64,000 nt of DNA, taken from Demequina sp. NBRC 110056. GTDB taxonomy: Bacteria; Actinomycetota; Actinomycetes; Actinomycetales; Demequinaceae. The notes under the pieces are model-generated. The model had not been told where the DNA came from and made no database searches. It saw only the letters and a program-made list of their open reading frames with translations. The stretch lies in assembly GCF_002090155.1 (NCBI RefSeq), contig NZ_BBRM01000005.1, forward strand, positions 248,001 through 312,000, written 5' to 3'. The translations under genes were made by a program, and so were the position numbers. Of the stretch, positions 43,750 to 52,780 are shown in pieces (position 1 is the stretch's first letter; the number at the start of each line of letters is the position of its first letter).

Positions 43750-44916
43750 ATGGCGACCTTCGCCGACATCGCGCCCCGCCTCGACGAGCAGGCCATCGAG
43801 CTGCCGTCCTGGGCCTTCGGCAACTCCGGCACCCGCTTCCGGGTGTTCGGTCAGCCGGGCGTCCCGCGCGACCCCTTCGAGAAGATCGCGGACGCCGCCC
43901 AGGTGCACAAGGTCACCGGCCTGTCGCCCACCGTCGCGCTCCACATCCCGTGGGACAAGGTCGACGACTACGGCCAGCTCGCTCAGCACGCCGCGGACAA
44001 CGGCGTCGCCCTCGGCACCATCAACTCGAACACGTTCCAGGACGAGGACTACAAGCTGGGCTCGCTCGCGCACCGCGACGACCGGATCCGGCGCAAGGCG
44101 ATCGACCACCACCTCGAGTGCATCGACATCATGGACGCGACGGGCTCGCGCGACCTGAAGATCTGGCTCGCGGACGGCACCAACTACGCCGGGCAGGACG
44201 ACATGCGCGGCCGCCAGGACCGCATGGGCGAGGCGCTTCAGGAGATCTACGAGCGCATCGGCGAGCACCAGCGCCTGGTCCTCGAGTACAAGATCTTCGA
44301 GCCGGCGTTCTATCACATGGACGTCCCCGACTGGGGTACCAGCTACGCCCAGGTGGCCGCGCTGGGCGAGCGCGCCGTCGTGTGTCTCGACACCGGCCAC
44401 CACGCCCCCAGCACCAACATCGAGTTCATCGTCATGCAGCTCCTGCGCCTGGGCAAGCTTGGCTCGTTCGACTTCAACTCGCGCAACTACGCCGACGACG
44501 ACCTCATCGTGGGCGCCGCGGACCCGTTCCAGCTGTTCCGCATCATCGTCGAGGTCATCCGCGGCGGCGGCTACGGCAAGGACGGCGACACCGCCTTCAT
44601 GCTCGACCAGTGCCACAACATCGAGGACAAGATCCCCGGTCAGATCCGCTCCGTCCTGAACGTCCAGGAGATGACGGCACGCGCGCTGCTGCTCGACCGC
44701 GACGCGCTCGACGCCGCGCAGGCCGAGGGCGACGTGCTGAAGGCCCACGGCATCCTCATGGACGCGTTCTACACGGACGTGCGCCCCGCGCTCGCCGAGT
44801 ACCGCGAGGCCAAGGGGCTGCCCGCCGACCCCATGGCCGCGTACGCCGCGTCCGGCTACAAGGAGCAGATCGTGGCCGAGCGCGTGGGCGGCGCCCAGGC
44901 AGGCTGGGGCGCCTGA
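43750..44916 (+). CDS. rhaI: L-rhamnose isomerase
   Basis: A 388-residue metal-dependent TIM-barrel aldose-ketose isomerase of the Pseudomonas stutzeri/Bacteroidota RhaI type, converting L-rhamnose to L-rhamnulose. Metal and active-site residues are visible in HIPWDK, KIWLADGTNY, VLEYKIFEPAFYHMDVPDWG, CLDTGHHAPSTNIE and SFDFNSRNYADDD. AAAGGAGAGCACC precedes the ATG at 43750; a longer frame from 43612 crosses the operator and promoter and is not used. It is first in the operon with the hydrolase, aldolase/dehydrogenase and kinase genes. Confidence 0.94.
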   Translation: MATFADIAPRLDEQAIELPSWAFGNSGTRFRVFGQPGVPRDPFEKIADAAQVHKVTGLSPTVALHIPWDKVDDYGQLAQHAADNGVALGTINSNTFQDEDYKLGSLAHRDDRIRRKAIDHHLECIDIMDATGSRDLKIWLADGTNYAGQDDMRGRQDRMGEALQEIYERIGEHQRLVLEYKIFEPAFYHMDVPDWGTSYAQVAALGERAVVCLDTGHHAPSTNIEFIVMQLLRLGKLGSFDFNSRNYADDDLIVGAADPFQLFRIIVEVIRGGGYGKDGDTAFMLDQCHNIEDKIPGQIRSVLNVQEMTARALLLDRDALDAAQAEGDVLKAHGILMDAFYTDVRPALAEYREAKGLPADPMAAYAASGYKEQIVAERVGGAQAGWGA

Positions 44917-44923
44917 GCCAGTC

Positions 44924-45847
44924 ATGAGCACGGACCTGACCACGGTCGAGGACGTCACGGTCCCGGCCTCGGGCCTCACCGAGCTCGACGCCGGAGCACA
45001 GCGTGTCGATGTCCCCGCGCGCCTGTACCGCCCGAGCAGCGCCGATGCGCGCGCTGGCTCCCGCGGCATCGTGTGGGTTCACGGCGGTGGGTTCGTGTGG
45101 GGTGACCTCGACATGCCCGAGGCGGACTGGGTCGCGCGCCGCCTCTCGGCGGCGGGTCACACCGTCCTGTCCGTCGACTACCGACTCGTGACCGGCGGCG
45201 ACATCGACCGTCGCGTCTTCGCGGACGACGCCCAGCACCGCTTCCCCGCGGCCCACGACGACGTCCGTGCCGCGCTGTCGTGGATGGCAGCCAACGCGGC
45301 GCGCCTGGGCTTCGATCCCAATGCGATCGCGCTCGGCGGCGCGTCCGCAGGCGGCAACCTCGCCGCGGGCGTGGCGCTGCGGACGGCGCGGGACCCACGG
45401 GGCGCCGCGCCGGCCCGCCTCGTCCTCGCCTACCCCGTCGCCCACGCCGCGCTGCCCGAGCTGGACCCAGCGACAGCATCGGCCGTGCAGGGCCTCGACG
45501 AGGCCCAGCGCTTCCGCCCGGAGGCGGTCGCCGCGATGAACCTCAACTACGTGGGCGACGAGGCGCTGCTCACCCACCCGTTCGCCTTCCCCGGCGGCCA
45601 GGACCTCACCGGCATGCCGCCCACGCTCATCGTCAACTCCGAGGCGGACGATCTGCGCGCCACGGGTGAGGCCTTCGCCCGCGAGCTCGAGGCCGCCGGC
45701 ATCGACACCACCTGCACCTACGAGCCGGGCACCACGCACGGCCACCTCAACCGACCCGAGGAGCCCCACGCGGAGCGCTCCCTCACCACCATCCTCGACT
45801 GGCTCGCCGACGGCGAGCACGACGACTCCCGAAAGGACCTGTCATGA
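44924..45847 (+). CDS. Alpha/beta hydrolase (HSL-type) in the rhamnose operon
   Basis: A 307-residue serine hydrolase of the hormone-sensitive lipase group. The oxyanion motif HGGGF and nucleophile GGASAGGN (Ser of GxSxG) are clear, and the C-terminal GTTHGHLN contributes the catalytic histidine. It is cytoplasmic. It is 7 bp from rhaI and overlaps the next gene by 4 bp (ATGA), so it is part of the pathway unit. It may deacylate rhamnose esters, hydrolyse rhamnono-lactone or serve another step; this is inference. Confidence 0.85.
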   Translation: MSTDLTTVEDVTVPASGLTELDAGAQRVDVPARLYRPSSADARAGSRGIVWVHGGGFVWGDLDMPEADWVARRLSAAGHTVLSVDYRLVTGGDIDRRVFADDAQHRFPAAHDDVRAALSWMAANAARLGFDPNAIALGGASAGGNLAAGVALRTARDPRGAAPARLVLAYPVAHAALPELDPATASAVQGLDEAQRFRPEAVAAMNLNYVGDEALLTHPFAFPGGQDLTGMPPTLIVNSEADDLRATGEAFARELEAAGIDTTCTYEPGTTHGHLNRPEEPHAERSLTTILDWLADGEHDDSRKDLS

Positions 45848-47880
45848 CGAACCCCGTCGTCTCCGACCTCATCGCGCGCTCGAACCGCCTGGGCTCGGAC
45901 CCTAAGAACACCAACTACGCCGGCGGCAACACCTCCGCGAAGGGCTCCGAGACCGACCCGGTGACCGGCGAGCTCACCGAGCTCGTGTGGGTCAAGGGCT
46001 CGGGCGGCGACCTGGGCACCCTCAAGGAGGCCGGCCTCGCGGCGCTGCGCCTGGACCGCATGCGCGCCCTCGTCGACGTCTACCCGGGCGTCGAGCGCGA
46101 GGACGAGATGGTCGCGGCCTTCGACTTCTGTCTCCACGGCAAGGGCGGCGCCGCGCCGTCGATCGACACGGCGATGCACGGCCTCGTCGACGCCGCGCAC
46201 GTGGACCACCTCCACCCCGACGCCGGCATCGCGATCGCGACCGCCGCGGACGGCGAGGAGCTGACCAAGGCGATCTTCGGCGACGCCGTGGTGTGGGTTC
46301 CCTGGCGCCGCCCCGGCTTCCAGCTGGGTCTCGACATCGCCGAGATCAAGGAGGCCAACCCGCAGGCGATCGGCTGCATCCTGGGCGGCCACGGCATCAC
46401 CGCGTGGGGCGACACCTCCGAGGAGTGCGAGGCACGCTCGCTGCAGATCATCGACACCGCCGCGGCCTACATCGCCGAGCACGGCAAGGCGGACCCCTTC
46501 GGCGCCGAGCTCGCCGGCTACGGCGCCCTCGATGCCGACGCGCGCCGCGCCAAGGCCGCCGCGCTCGCCCCGACCATCCGCGGGCTCGCCTCGACCGACA
46601 AGCCGATGGTGGGCCACTTCACCGACGCCGACGTGGTGCTGGACTTCCTCGCGTCCGCGGAGCACCCGCGCCTGGCCGCTCTCGGCACGTCCTGCCCCGA
46701 CCACTTCCTGCGCACCAAGGTCAAGCCCTTGGTGCTCGACCTTCCCGCCGACGCGCCCGTCGAGGACGCCAAGGCGCGCCTGAAGGAGCTGCACGAGGCG
46801 TACCGCGCCGACTACCAGGCCTACTACGACGCCCACGCGACCGAGGACTCCCCCGCCATTCGTGGCGCGGACCCCCTCATCGTGCTCGTGCCCGGCGTCG
46901 GCATGTTCTCGTTCGGCGCGAACAAGCAGACCGCCCGCGTGGCCTCCGAGTTCTACATCAACGCCATCAACGTGATGCGCGGCGCGGAGGCGCTGTCGAC
47001 CTACACCCCCATCTCGGACCACGAGAAGTTCCGCATCGAGTACTGGGCCCTCGAGGAGGCCAAGCTCCAGCGGATGCCCAAGCCCAAGTCCCACGCCACC
47101 CGCGTCGCCTTCGTCACCGGCGCCGCCTCCGGCATCGGCAAGGCCATCGCCACCCGCCTGGCCGCCGAGGGCGCCTGCGTCGTCATCGCCGACCTCGACC
47201 TGGAGAAGGCCGTCGCGGCGGCAGCGGAGCTGGGCAGCACCGACGTCGCCGTGGGCGTGCAGATCGATGTCAGCAGCGCCAATGCGGTCGCGGCGGCCCT
47301 GAACGAGGCCGTGCTCGCGTTCGGCGGCGTGGACCTCATCGTCAACAACGCCGGCCTGTCGCTGTCCAAGCCGCTGCTGGAGACCACCGAGAAGGACTGG
47401 GACCTCCAGCACGACGTCATGGCCAAGGGCTCGTTCCTGGTGAGCCAGGGCGCCGCGCGCGCCATGATCGACCAGGAGATGGGCGGCGACATCCTCTACA
47501 TCGCCTCCAAGAACTCGGTGTTCGCCGGACCCAACAACATCGCCTACTCCGCCACCAAGGCCGACCAGGCCCACCAGGTGCGCCTGCTGGCCGTCGAGCT
47601 CGGCGAGCACGGCATCAAGGTCAACGGCATCAACCCCGACGGCGTGGTCCGCGGCTCCGGCATCTTCGCCGGCGGCTGGGGCGCGAACCGCGCCAAGACG
47701 TACGGCATCGCGGAGGACGACCTGGGCAAGTTCTACGCGCAGCGCACCATCCTCAAGCGCGAGGTCCTGCCCGAGCACGTCGCCAACGCCGCCGCGGTCC
47801 TCACCGGCCCCGACATGACCCACACCACCGGCCTGCACGTCCCGGTCGACGCGGGCGTGGCGGCGGCATTCCTGCGATGA
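45844..47880 (+). CDS. rhaD: Bifunctional rhamnulose-1-phosphate aldolase/short-chain alcohol dehydrogenase
   Basis: A 678-residue fusion. Residues 1 to about 400 are a class II aldolase (zinc-type, NTNYAGGNTSAKG), which cleaves L-rhamnulose-1-phosphate to DHAP and L-lactaldehyde. Residues about 420-678 are a short-chain dehydrogenase with VAFVTGAASGIGKAIATRLA (NAD binding), NNAG and the YSATK catalytic Tyr-Lys, which oxidises L-lactaldehyde to L-lactate. Fusion of these steps is typical of the RhaEW-type enzyme in Actinobacteria, Rhizobia and some others. The gene overlaps the hydrolase at its start and the kinase at its end. Confidence 0.93.
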   Translation: MTNPVVSDLIARSNRLGSDPKNTNYAGGNTSAKGSETDPVTGELTELVWVKGSGGDLGTLKEAGLAALRLDRMRALVDVYPGVEREDEMVAAFDFCLHGKGGAAPSIDTAMHGLVDAAHVDHLHPDAGIAIATAADGEELTKAIFGDAVVWVPWRRPGFQLGLDIAEIKEANPQAIGCILGGHGITAWGDTSEECEARSLQIIDTAAAYIAEHGKADPFGAELAGYGALDADARRAKAAALAPTIRGLASTDKPMVGHFTDADVVLDFLASAEHPRLAALGTSCPDHFLRTKVKPLVLDLPADAPVEDAKARLKELHEAYRADYQAYYDAHATEDSPAIRGADPLIVLVPGVGMFSFGANKQTARVASEFYINAINVMRGAEALSTYTPISDHEKFRIEYWALEEAKLQRMPKPKSHATRVAFVTGAASGIGKAIATRLAAEGACVVIADLDLEKAVAAAAELGSTDVAVGVQIDVSSANAVAAALNEAVLAFGGVDLIVNNAGLSLSKPLLETTEKDWDLQHDVMAKGSFLVSQGAARAMIDQEMGGDILYIASKNSVFAGPNNIAYSATKADQAHQVRLLAVELGEHGIKVNGINPDGVVRGSGIFAGGWGANRAKTYGIAEDDLGKFYAQRTILKREVLPEHVANAAAVLTGPDMTHTTGLHVPVDAGVAAAFLR

Positions 47881-49286
47881 CCGCCGCGGTCGCCGCCGTC
47901 GACCTGGGCGCCACGAGCGGCCGGGTCATGGTGGGCCACGTGGGCCCCGGCGAGCTGCGCATCCGTCAGGTCGCGCGCTTCGCCAACGGCCCCGTGGCCC
48001 TGCCGGACGGCCTGCACTGGAACGTCCAGGGCCTGTACCGCGCGGCACTCGACGGACTGCGGGACGCCCGCACGTGGGAGAAGGACGTCGCCTCGATCGG
48101 CATCGACTCGTGGGCCGTGGACTACGCGCTGCTGCGCGGCGGACGCACCCTCGGCGAGCCGTTCCACTACCGCGATGCCCGCAACGAGGCGGCGGTCGAG
48201 CGGGTCCACACCCGCGTGGACTTCCACGACCTCTACGCCCGCAACGGCCTGCAGTTCCTGCCGTTCAACACGGTGTACCAGCTCGGCGCGGAGGATCCCG
48301 CCGTGCTCGCCGCCGCGGACGCGATGCTGCTGGTGCCGGACCTGCTCGCCTACTGGCTCACGGGCCGCCAGGTCGCCGAGCGCACCAACGCGTCGACCAC
48401 CGGGTTGCTCGATGTCGCCACCCGCGCGTGGGACCTGCCCCTGCTCGCCGCGCTCGACCTTCCCCACGCCCTCCTGCCGGAGCTCGTGGAGGCTGGCACG
48501 CGCATCGGCCCTCTGCTGTCCCCCGCCGCCGAGCACACGGGGCTGACCGACGCCCAGGTGGTCGCCGTGGGCAGCCACGACACGGCCTCGGCCGTGGTCG
48601 CCGCGCCGATGCGCGAGTCCGGTGGCGCGTACATCTCGTGCGGCACGTGGGGCCTGGTGGGCGTGGAGACCGAGCGTCCCGTGCTCACCGACGCCGCGCG
48701 GGAGGCGAACTTCACGAACGAGGGCGGCGTCGACGGCCGCACCCGGTTCCTGCACAACGTGATGGGGCTGTGGCTGCTGAGCGAGTCGATCCGCACGTGG
48801 GAGCGCGACGGGTCGCCGGTCGAGCTCGAGCGGCTGCTCGCCGAGGCCGACGCCGTGGGCCCCGACGTGCCGATCTTCGACGCGAACGACTCGATGTTCA
48901 TGGCGCCGGGCGACATGCCGGCGCGCATCGCCCAGTGGTGCGAGGAAGCGGGCGTGCGCGCACCGTCGTCGCGCGCAGAGTTCGCGCGCTCCATCATCGA
49001 GAGCCTCGCCCAGGCGTTCGCCGATGCGGTCGCCCGTGCGTCCTCGCTGTCGGGCCAGGCGGTCGACACCATCCACATGGTGGGCGGCGGCGCGCTCAAC
49101 GAGCTGCTGTGCCAGCGCACCGCGGACCGCGCCGGCGTGCCGGTCGTCGCAGGGCCCGTCGAGGCGACGGCGCTGGGCAACGTGCTCGTCCAGGGACGTG
49201 CGCTCGGGGCGATCGATGGCACGCTGGAGTCGATGCGCTCCCTCGTGCGCGAGACCTTCGCACCCCGCACGTACGATCCCCGCTAG
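47877..49286 (+). CDS. rhaB: Rhamnulokinase
   Basis: A 469-residue FGGY carbohydrate kinase that phosphorylates L-rhamnulose at C1. The ATP-binding phosphate-1 loop is AAVDLGATSGRVMVG, and GIDSWAVDYALL plus FHYRDARNEAA mark the rhamnulokinase subtype. The C-terminal MVGGGALNELLCQRTADRAG is the adenosine site. The start is the ATG at 47877, which overlaps the aldolase stop (ATGA). It completes the sequence isomerase, kinase, aldolase in one operon. Confidence 0.93.
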   Translation: MTAAVAAVDLGATSGRVMVGHVGPGELRIRQVARFANGPVALPDGLHWNVQGLYRAALDGLRDARTWEKDVASIGIDSWAVDYALLRGGRTLGEPFHYRDARNEAAVERVHTRVDFHDLYARNGLQFLPFNTVYQLGAEDPAVLAAADAMLLVPDLLAYWLTGRQVAERTNASTTGLLDVATRAWDLPLLAALDLPHALLPELVEAGTRIGPLLSPAAEHTGLTDAQVVAVGSHDTASAVVAAPMRESGGAYISCGTWGLVGVETERPVLTDAAREANFTNEGGVDGRTRFLHNVMGLWLLSESIRTWERDGSPVELERLLAEADAVGPDVPIFDANDSMFMAPGDMPARIAQWCEEAGVRAPSSRAEFARSIIESLAQAFADAVARASSLSGQAVDTIHMVGGGALNELLCQRTADRAGVPVVAGPVEATALGNVLVQGRALGAIDGTLESMRSLVRETFAPRTYDPR

Positions 49287-49310
49287 TCACTAGGTCACCA
49301 GGAGTCTGAC

Positions 49311-50546
49311 GTGAAGCAGGACCGGCACTTCCCCCGGCCCAGCGAGCTCGCGCCGCTGATGAAGTTCAAGGGCTTCGAGCCCGACGGTCGCGCGCGTCGC
49401 CTCGCGAAGGCGCACACCATCGCGGACCTGAGGGCGATCGCGAAGCGCCGCACCCCCAAGGGCGCGTTCGACTACACCGACGGTGCCGCGGAGGCCGAGC
49501 TGTCGCTGGCCCGTGCCCGTCAGGCGTTCCTCGACATCGAGTTCCACCCGGCCATCCTGCGCGACGTGTCCCAGGTCGACACCTCGGTGTCCATCGCGGG
49601 CGGACGCTCGGCGCTGCCGTTCGGCATCGCCCCCACCGGCTTCGCCCGGATGATGCACTCCGAGGGCGAGCGCGCCGGAGCCTCCGCCGCCGGTGCCGCG
49701 GGGATCCCGTTCTCCCTGTCGACGGTCGGCACCACGTCGCCAGAGGGCGTGGCCGAGGCCAACCCCGAGGGCCGCAACTGGTTCCAGCTGTACATGCAGA
49801 AGGACCGCGACAAGTCGATGCAGCTCGTGTCGCGCGCGGCGGCCGCGGGCTTCGACACGCTGCTGGTGACGGTCGACGTGCCCGTCGCCGGCGCGCGCCT
49901 GCGCGACAGCTACAACGGCTTCACCATCCCGCCGGCGCTCACGCCGTCCACGGTGCTCAACGCCATCCCGCGGCCCGAGTGGTGGATCAACTTCCTCACC
50001 ACCGAGCCGCTCACGTTCGCCTCGCTGTCCGAGTGGCAGGGCACCATCGGCGAGCTCCTCGACGCGCTGTTCGACCCCACGGTCGACTTCGAGGACCTCG
50101 CCTGGATCCGCGACCAGTGGCCCGGGCAGGTGTTCGTCAAGGGCATCCAGACCGTCGCCGACGCTCGCGCGGTGATGGACGTGGGCGTCGACGGCATTGT
50201 GCTGTCCAATCACGGCGGCCGCCAGCTCGATCGGGCCCCGATCCCCTTCCACCTCCTGCCCTCGGTGCGGGCCGAGCTGGGAGAGGACGCGCAGATCATC
50301 CTCGACACCGGCATCATGTCCGGCGCGGACATCGTCGCCGCCCTCGCCATGGGAGCCGACTTCACCCTCGTGGGCCGCGCCTACCTGTATGGCCTCATGG
50401 CCGGCGGCCGCGAGGGCGTGGACCGCACCATCGAGATCCTGTCCAAGGAGATCGTGCGCACCATGAAGCTCCTGGGCGTGGCTTCGGTGGCCGAGCTGAA
50501 CCCCGGCCACGTCACCCAGCTGCAGCGACTCGTGCCGCGGGGCTGA
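49311..50546 (+). CDS. lldD: FMN-dependent alpha-hydroxy acid dehydrogenase, likely L-lactate dehydrogenase
   Basis: A 411-residue member of the glycolate oxidase/LldD family. Catalytic histidine and FMN contacts are in [14 protein letters not shown], and arginines in DSYNGF and [10 protein letters not shown] bind the carboxylate and phosphate. GTG start with AGGAG 8 bases upstream. It is 24 bp after rhaB in the same direction, so it would oxidise the L-lactate released from rhamnose to pyruvate with electrons to the respiratory chain. The exact substrate is inferred from context. No downstream pathway gene follows; the next genes are a TA pair. Confidence 0.85.
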   Translation: MKQDRHFPRPSELAPLMKFKGFEPDGRARRLAKAHTIADLRAIAKRRTPKGAFDYTDGAAEAELSLARARQAFLDIEFHPAILRDVSQVDTSVSIAGGRSALPFGIAPTGFARMMHSEGERAGASAAGAAGIPFSLSTVGTTSPEGVAEANPEGRNWFQLYMQKDRDKSMQLVSRAAAAGFDTLLVTVDVPVAGARLRDSYNGFTIPPALTPSTVLNAIPRPEWWINFLTTEPLTFASLSEWQGTIGELLDALFDPTVDFEDLAWIRDQWPGQVFVKGIQTVADARAVMDVGVDGIVLSNHGGRQLDRAPIPFHLLPSVRAELGEDAQIILDTGIMSGADIVAALAMGADFTLVGRAYLYGLMAGGREGVDRTIEILSKEIVRTMKLLGVASVAELNPGHVTQLQRLVPRG

Positions 50547-50690
50547 CGCCTGCCCGCGGGAGCCCAGCTCGCGCATCGGCGCTCCGCCCGGTTGAGCTGC
50601 ACCCGGGGAGTGCAGCAGCGGCGGCCTCACGCGTCTGCCTCGACTCGTGCGCTCCTCGCGAGGCTTGACCGCCGGATTGCCACGGCTCGA

Positions 50691-50733
50691 TGCAGCACAG
50701 GGTGCAGCACTTTGTGCATCATGGGCGTATTCT
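50691..50733 (+). promoter_or_regulatory. Possible toxin-antitoxin promoter with repeated TGCAGCAC sites
   Basis: TGCAGCAC occurs at 50691 and 50703, and the second copy plus GTGCATCA forms an imperfect inverted repeat around TTT. TATTCT (50728-50733) is a plausible -10. The sites may bind the antitoxin, which usually autoregulates. The dispersed motif in reverse (GCGCATCGGC) is at 50571. Confidence 0.45.
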
Positions 50734-50762
50734 GGGGCTCGGATCATTTCAGGAGGCGCCCC

Positions 50763-51050
50763 ATGGCCATCGCCGACAGACGCACCGTGCGGCGTGCGTC
50801 GCTGCCGCTCACGTACCAGGACGACGTCGACCTCTCCGCCCTACGGTCCTCCCCGGAGTTGGCTGCCGCACTGGGGATCGACGCCTCGAGCGCGTCCGAG
50901 GCGAGCGTGCTGCAGGCGCTGGTGCGCAAGGCGCTCGACCAGATCGCCGAGGATCAGCAGGCCGCGATGTACGCGCAGCTCGCCACGACCGAGGAGCAGC
51001 GCGAGCACGAACGCGTCGCCCGTTCACGACGCGGAGCGGTGGGCCTGTAG
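50763..51050 (+). CDS. Antitoxin-like small protein paired with a MazF-type toxin
   Basis: A 95-residue protein with a short N-terminal part and a long helix (ASSASEASVLQALVRKALDQIAEDQQ), ending in a basic tail. It lies directly upstream of a PemK/MazF toxin with a 3-bp gap, the standard antitoxin-first arrangement. AGGAGGCGCC precedes the ATG. The DNA-binding part (residues 1-20, RRTVRRASLPLTYQ) may be a ribbon-helix-helix or AbrB-like arm; I cannot decide. Toxin pairing is the main evidence. Confidence 0.7.
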   Translation: MAIADRRTVRRASLPLTYQDDVDLSALRSSPELAAALGIDASSASEASVLQALVRKALDQIAEDQQAAMYAQLATTEEQREHERVARSRRGAVGL

Positions 51051-51053
51051 CCC

Positions 51054-51374
51054 GTGGGCGCGTACGTGCGCGGCCAGGTGTATCGCATGACGCTCGACGA
51101 GGCGGCCGGAAGACGGCCCTACGTCATCGTCTCCGCGAATGCTCGCAACCGCGGCCTCGACAGCGCGCTCGCCGCGCCAGTGACGACCACGGACCGCTCT
51201 CACCTCGCGTCCGCGGCCACCGTGCCGCACGGTGAGTGCATCACGGGCCACGTGATGTGCGACAACATCGTCGCGGTGTACGACGATGACCCGCGCGACC
51301 TGGCAGGAGCGCTGTCACCCGCAGCGATGCGGCAGGTGAACGAGGCACTCGCGGCTGCGCTTGGGCTGCGGTAG
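51054..51374 (+). CDS. PemK/MazF family toxin
   Basis: A 106-residue protein of the MazF/PemK (CcdB-like) fold: MGAYVRGQVYRMTLDE, GRRPYVIVSANARNRG, LAAPVTTTDRS, and GHVMCDNIVAVYDDD, with the order of strands expected for these ribonuclease toxins. MazF-type toxins cleave single-stranded mRNA at short specific sequences. The GTG start at 51054 follows the antitoxin gene with no room for a separate promoter. The next gene (flavoprotein) converges 72 bp downstream. Confidence 0.88.
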   Translation: MGAYVRGQVYRMTLDEAAGRRPYVIVSANARNRGLDSALAAPVTTTDRSHLASAATVPHGECITGHVMCDNIVAVYDDDPRDLAGALSPAAMRQVNEALAAALGLR

Positions 51375-51446
51375 CGAGCCCGGTCGGCGCGCGTCGTCAG
51401 GCACCTGGCCACGGCCACGCGCGCGCAGCCGGGCGGAAGCGGACGC

Positions 51447-52721
51447 TCAGCAGCCACCGGCTCCGGCGGTCGCACAGCACACGCCAGTCGCGGGCAGCAG
51501 CAGGTCCACGCGAGCGGCACTGGCGGCATCGCCCGTCATCGCGGCCACCACGGAGCGCACCTGCTCGTACCCGGTGGCCAGCAGGAAGGTCGGCGCGCGG
51601 CCGTAGCTCTTCATGCCCACGACGTACACCTCGGACTCCGGGTGCGCGAGCAAGTCGGCACCATGCGGCTCGACCGTGCTGCAGCTGTGGACGGTCGGGT
51701 CGATCAGCGGGCCCAGCGCGCGAGGGCACTCGAGCGCAGGGTCGAGGTCGAGGCGAACCTCGCGCAGCATATCGAGGTCGGGGCGGAAGCCCGTCGCCGC
51801 CGCCAATCGGTCGACGACCAGCACCTGGCCGTCTCGGGCGCCGTGTACCGCCAGGCGCCCGTCGTCCGTCGGCTCGAGCCGGGACACCGAGAAGTCGGTC
51901 ACCAGCCGGATGCGCCCTGCGTCGACCGCCTCTCGCAGACGCGTGCCGATGGCGCCGCGCGCGGGAAGCTCGTCGGACTCGGCGCCACCGTAGAGGCGAC
52001 GCGGCGAGCGTCCGCGGATCGCCCAGACGATCTCCGTGCCCGGAGACCCGCTCGCGAGCTCGTCGAGCGCGAGCAGCGTGTTGGCAGCGGAGTGGCCCAT
52101 GCCGATCACGAGGGTTGCGCGGCCTGCGTGCGCCTCGCGGTCCCGGCCGAGCACGTCCGGCAGCGGCCCTGCCAACCAGTGTGCCGCCCCTTCCTCGCCC
52201 TGCGCGGGCAGTCCGCCTGCGCCCACGGGATTGGGTGTACGCCAGGTGCCGGAGGCGTCGATGACGCCTGCGACCTCGATGTCCTCGACACCGCTGTCGG
52301 ACTGCACCCGCACCACGAGGGGCCGACGGCCGCGCCCCACGGAGCGCACCTTGTCCATGTCGCGCCGGGCGACGCCGATGACGCGGGCGGCGTAGCGGAT
52401 GTGTGGCGCGAGCCCACGATGCGCCGCCAGCGGCGCGAGGTACTCGCGCACCAGGTCGCCGCCGGTGGGGATCGACTCGAGGTCCGGCTCCATCCAGCCC
52501 TCGGCTTCGAGGAGCCGGCGCGAGGCGACATCGACCGTGTAGCGCCACGGCGAGAACAGCGGCACGTGCGCCCATTCGAGGATGGCGGCGCCGGCCTGTG
52601 CGCCCGACTCCAGGACGAGCGGCGTGCGTCCGCGCTCGAGGAGGTGCGCGGCGGCGGCGAGGCCCACAGGACCGGCGCCGATCACGGCGATGGGCAGCTC
52701 AGGGAATGCGTTCGAGGTCAT
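51447..52721 (-). CDS. FAD-dependent oxidoreductase, ArsO-like
   Basis: A 424-residue flavoprotein with two Rossmann motifs: AVIGAGPVGLAAAAHLL (FAD) near the N-terminus and VIGMGHSAANTLLALDEL (NAD(P)H), plus the C-terminal VVGMKSYGRAPTFLLATGYEQV. The unusual C-terminal cysteines (VCCATAGAGGC) could bind metal or thiols. It is divergent from an ArsR regulator with a shared operator at 52731, a layout in which ArsO flavoproteins are known in Actinobacteria. Function in arsenic detoxification is inferred. The ATG at 52721 gives the expected N-terminus; the frame continues upstream over the operator. Confidence 0.75.
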   Translation of the reverse strand: MTSNAFPELPIAVIGAGPVGLAAAAHLLERGRTPLVLESGAQAGAAILEWAHVPLFSPWRYTVDVASRRLLEAEGWMEPDLESIPTGGDLVREYLAPLAAHRGLAPHIRYAARVIGVARRDMDKVRSVGRGRRPLVVRVQSDSGVEDIEVAGVIDASGTWRTPNPVGAGGLPAQGEEGAAHWLAGPLPDVLGRDREAHAGRATLVIGMGHSAANTLLALDELASGSPGTEIVWAIRGRSPRRLYGGAESDELPARGAIGTRLREAVDAGRIRLVTDFSVSRLEPTDDGRLAVHGARDGQVLVVDRLAAATGFRPDLDMLREVRLDLDPALECPRALGPLIDPTVHSCSTVEPHGADLLAHPESEVYVVGMKSYGRAPTFLLATGYEQVRSVVAAMTGDAASAARVDLLLPATGVCCATAGAGGC

Positions 52722-52730
52722 GGAAGAAGT

Positions 52731-52752
52731 ATTAACAGTGATCGCTGTTGAT
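52731..52752. promoter_or_regulatory. ArsR operator in the divergent promoter
   Basis: ATTAACAG and CTGTTGAT form an inverted repeat (7 of 8 matches) around TGATCG, midway between the divergent arsR and flavoprotein genes. On the plus side CATACT (52768-52773) is a -10 box that ends seven bases before the arsR ATG at 52781. Confidence 0.7.
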
Positions 52753-52780
52753 AGCAACAAGGAGTGGCATACTGGAGCGC

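Noticed and set aside
43602-44927. An alternative plus-strand frame over the rhamnose isomerase
   Set aside because: It is the other frame of the same gene; only the frame starting at 43750 encodes the isomerase motifs.
45987-49286. A 1099-codon frame that includes the rhamnulokinase
   Set aside because: Only the part from 47877 is real; the upstream part is a frame shadow of the aldolase/dehydrogenase gene and is Arg/Gly-rich noise.
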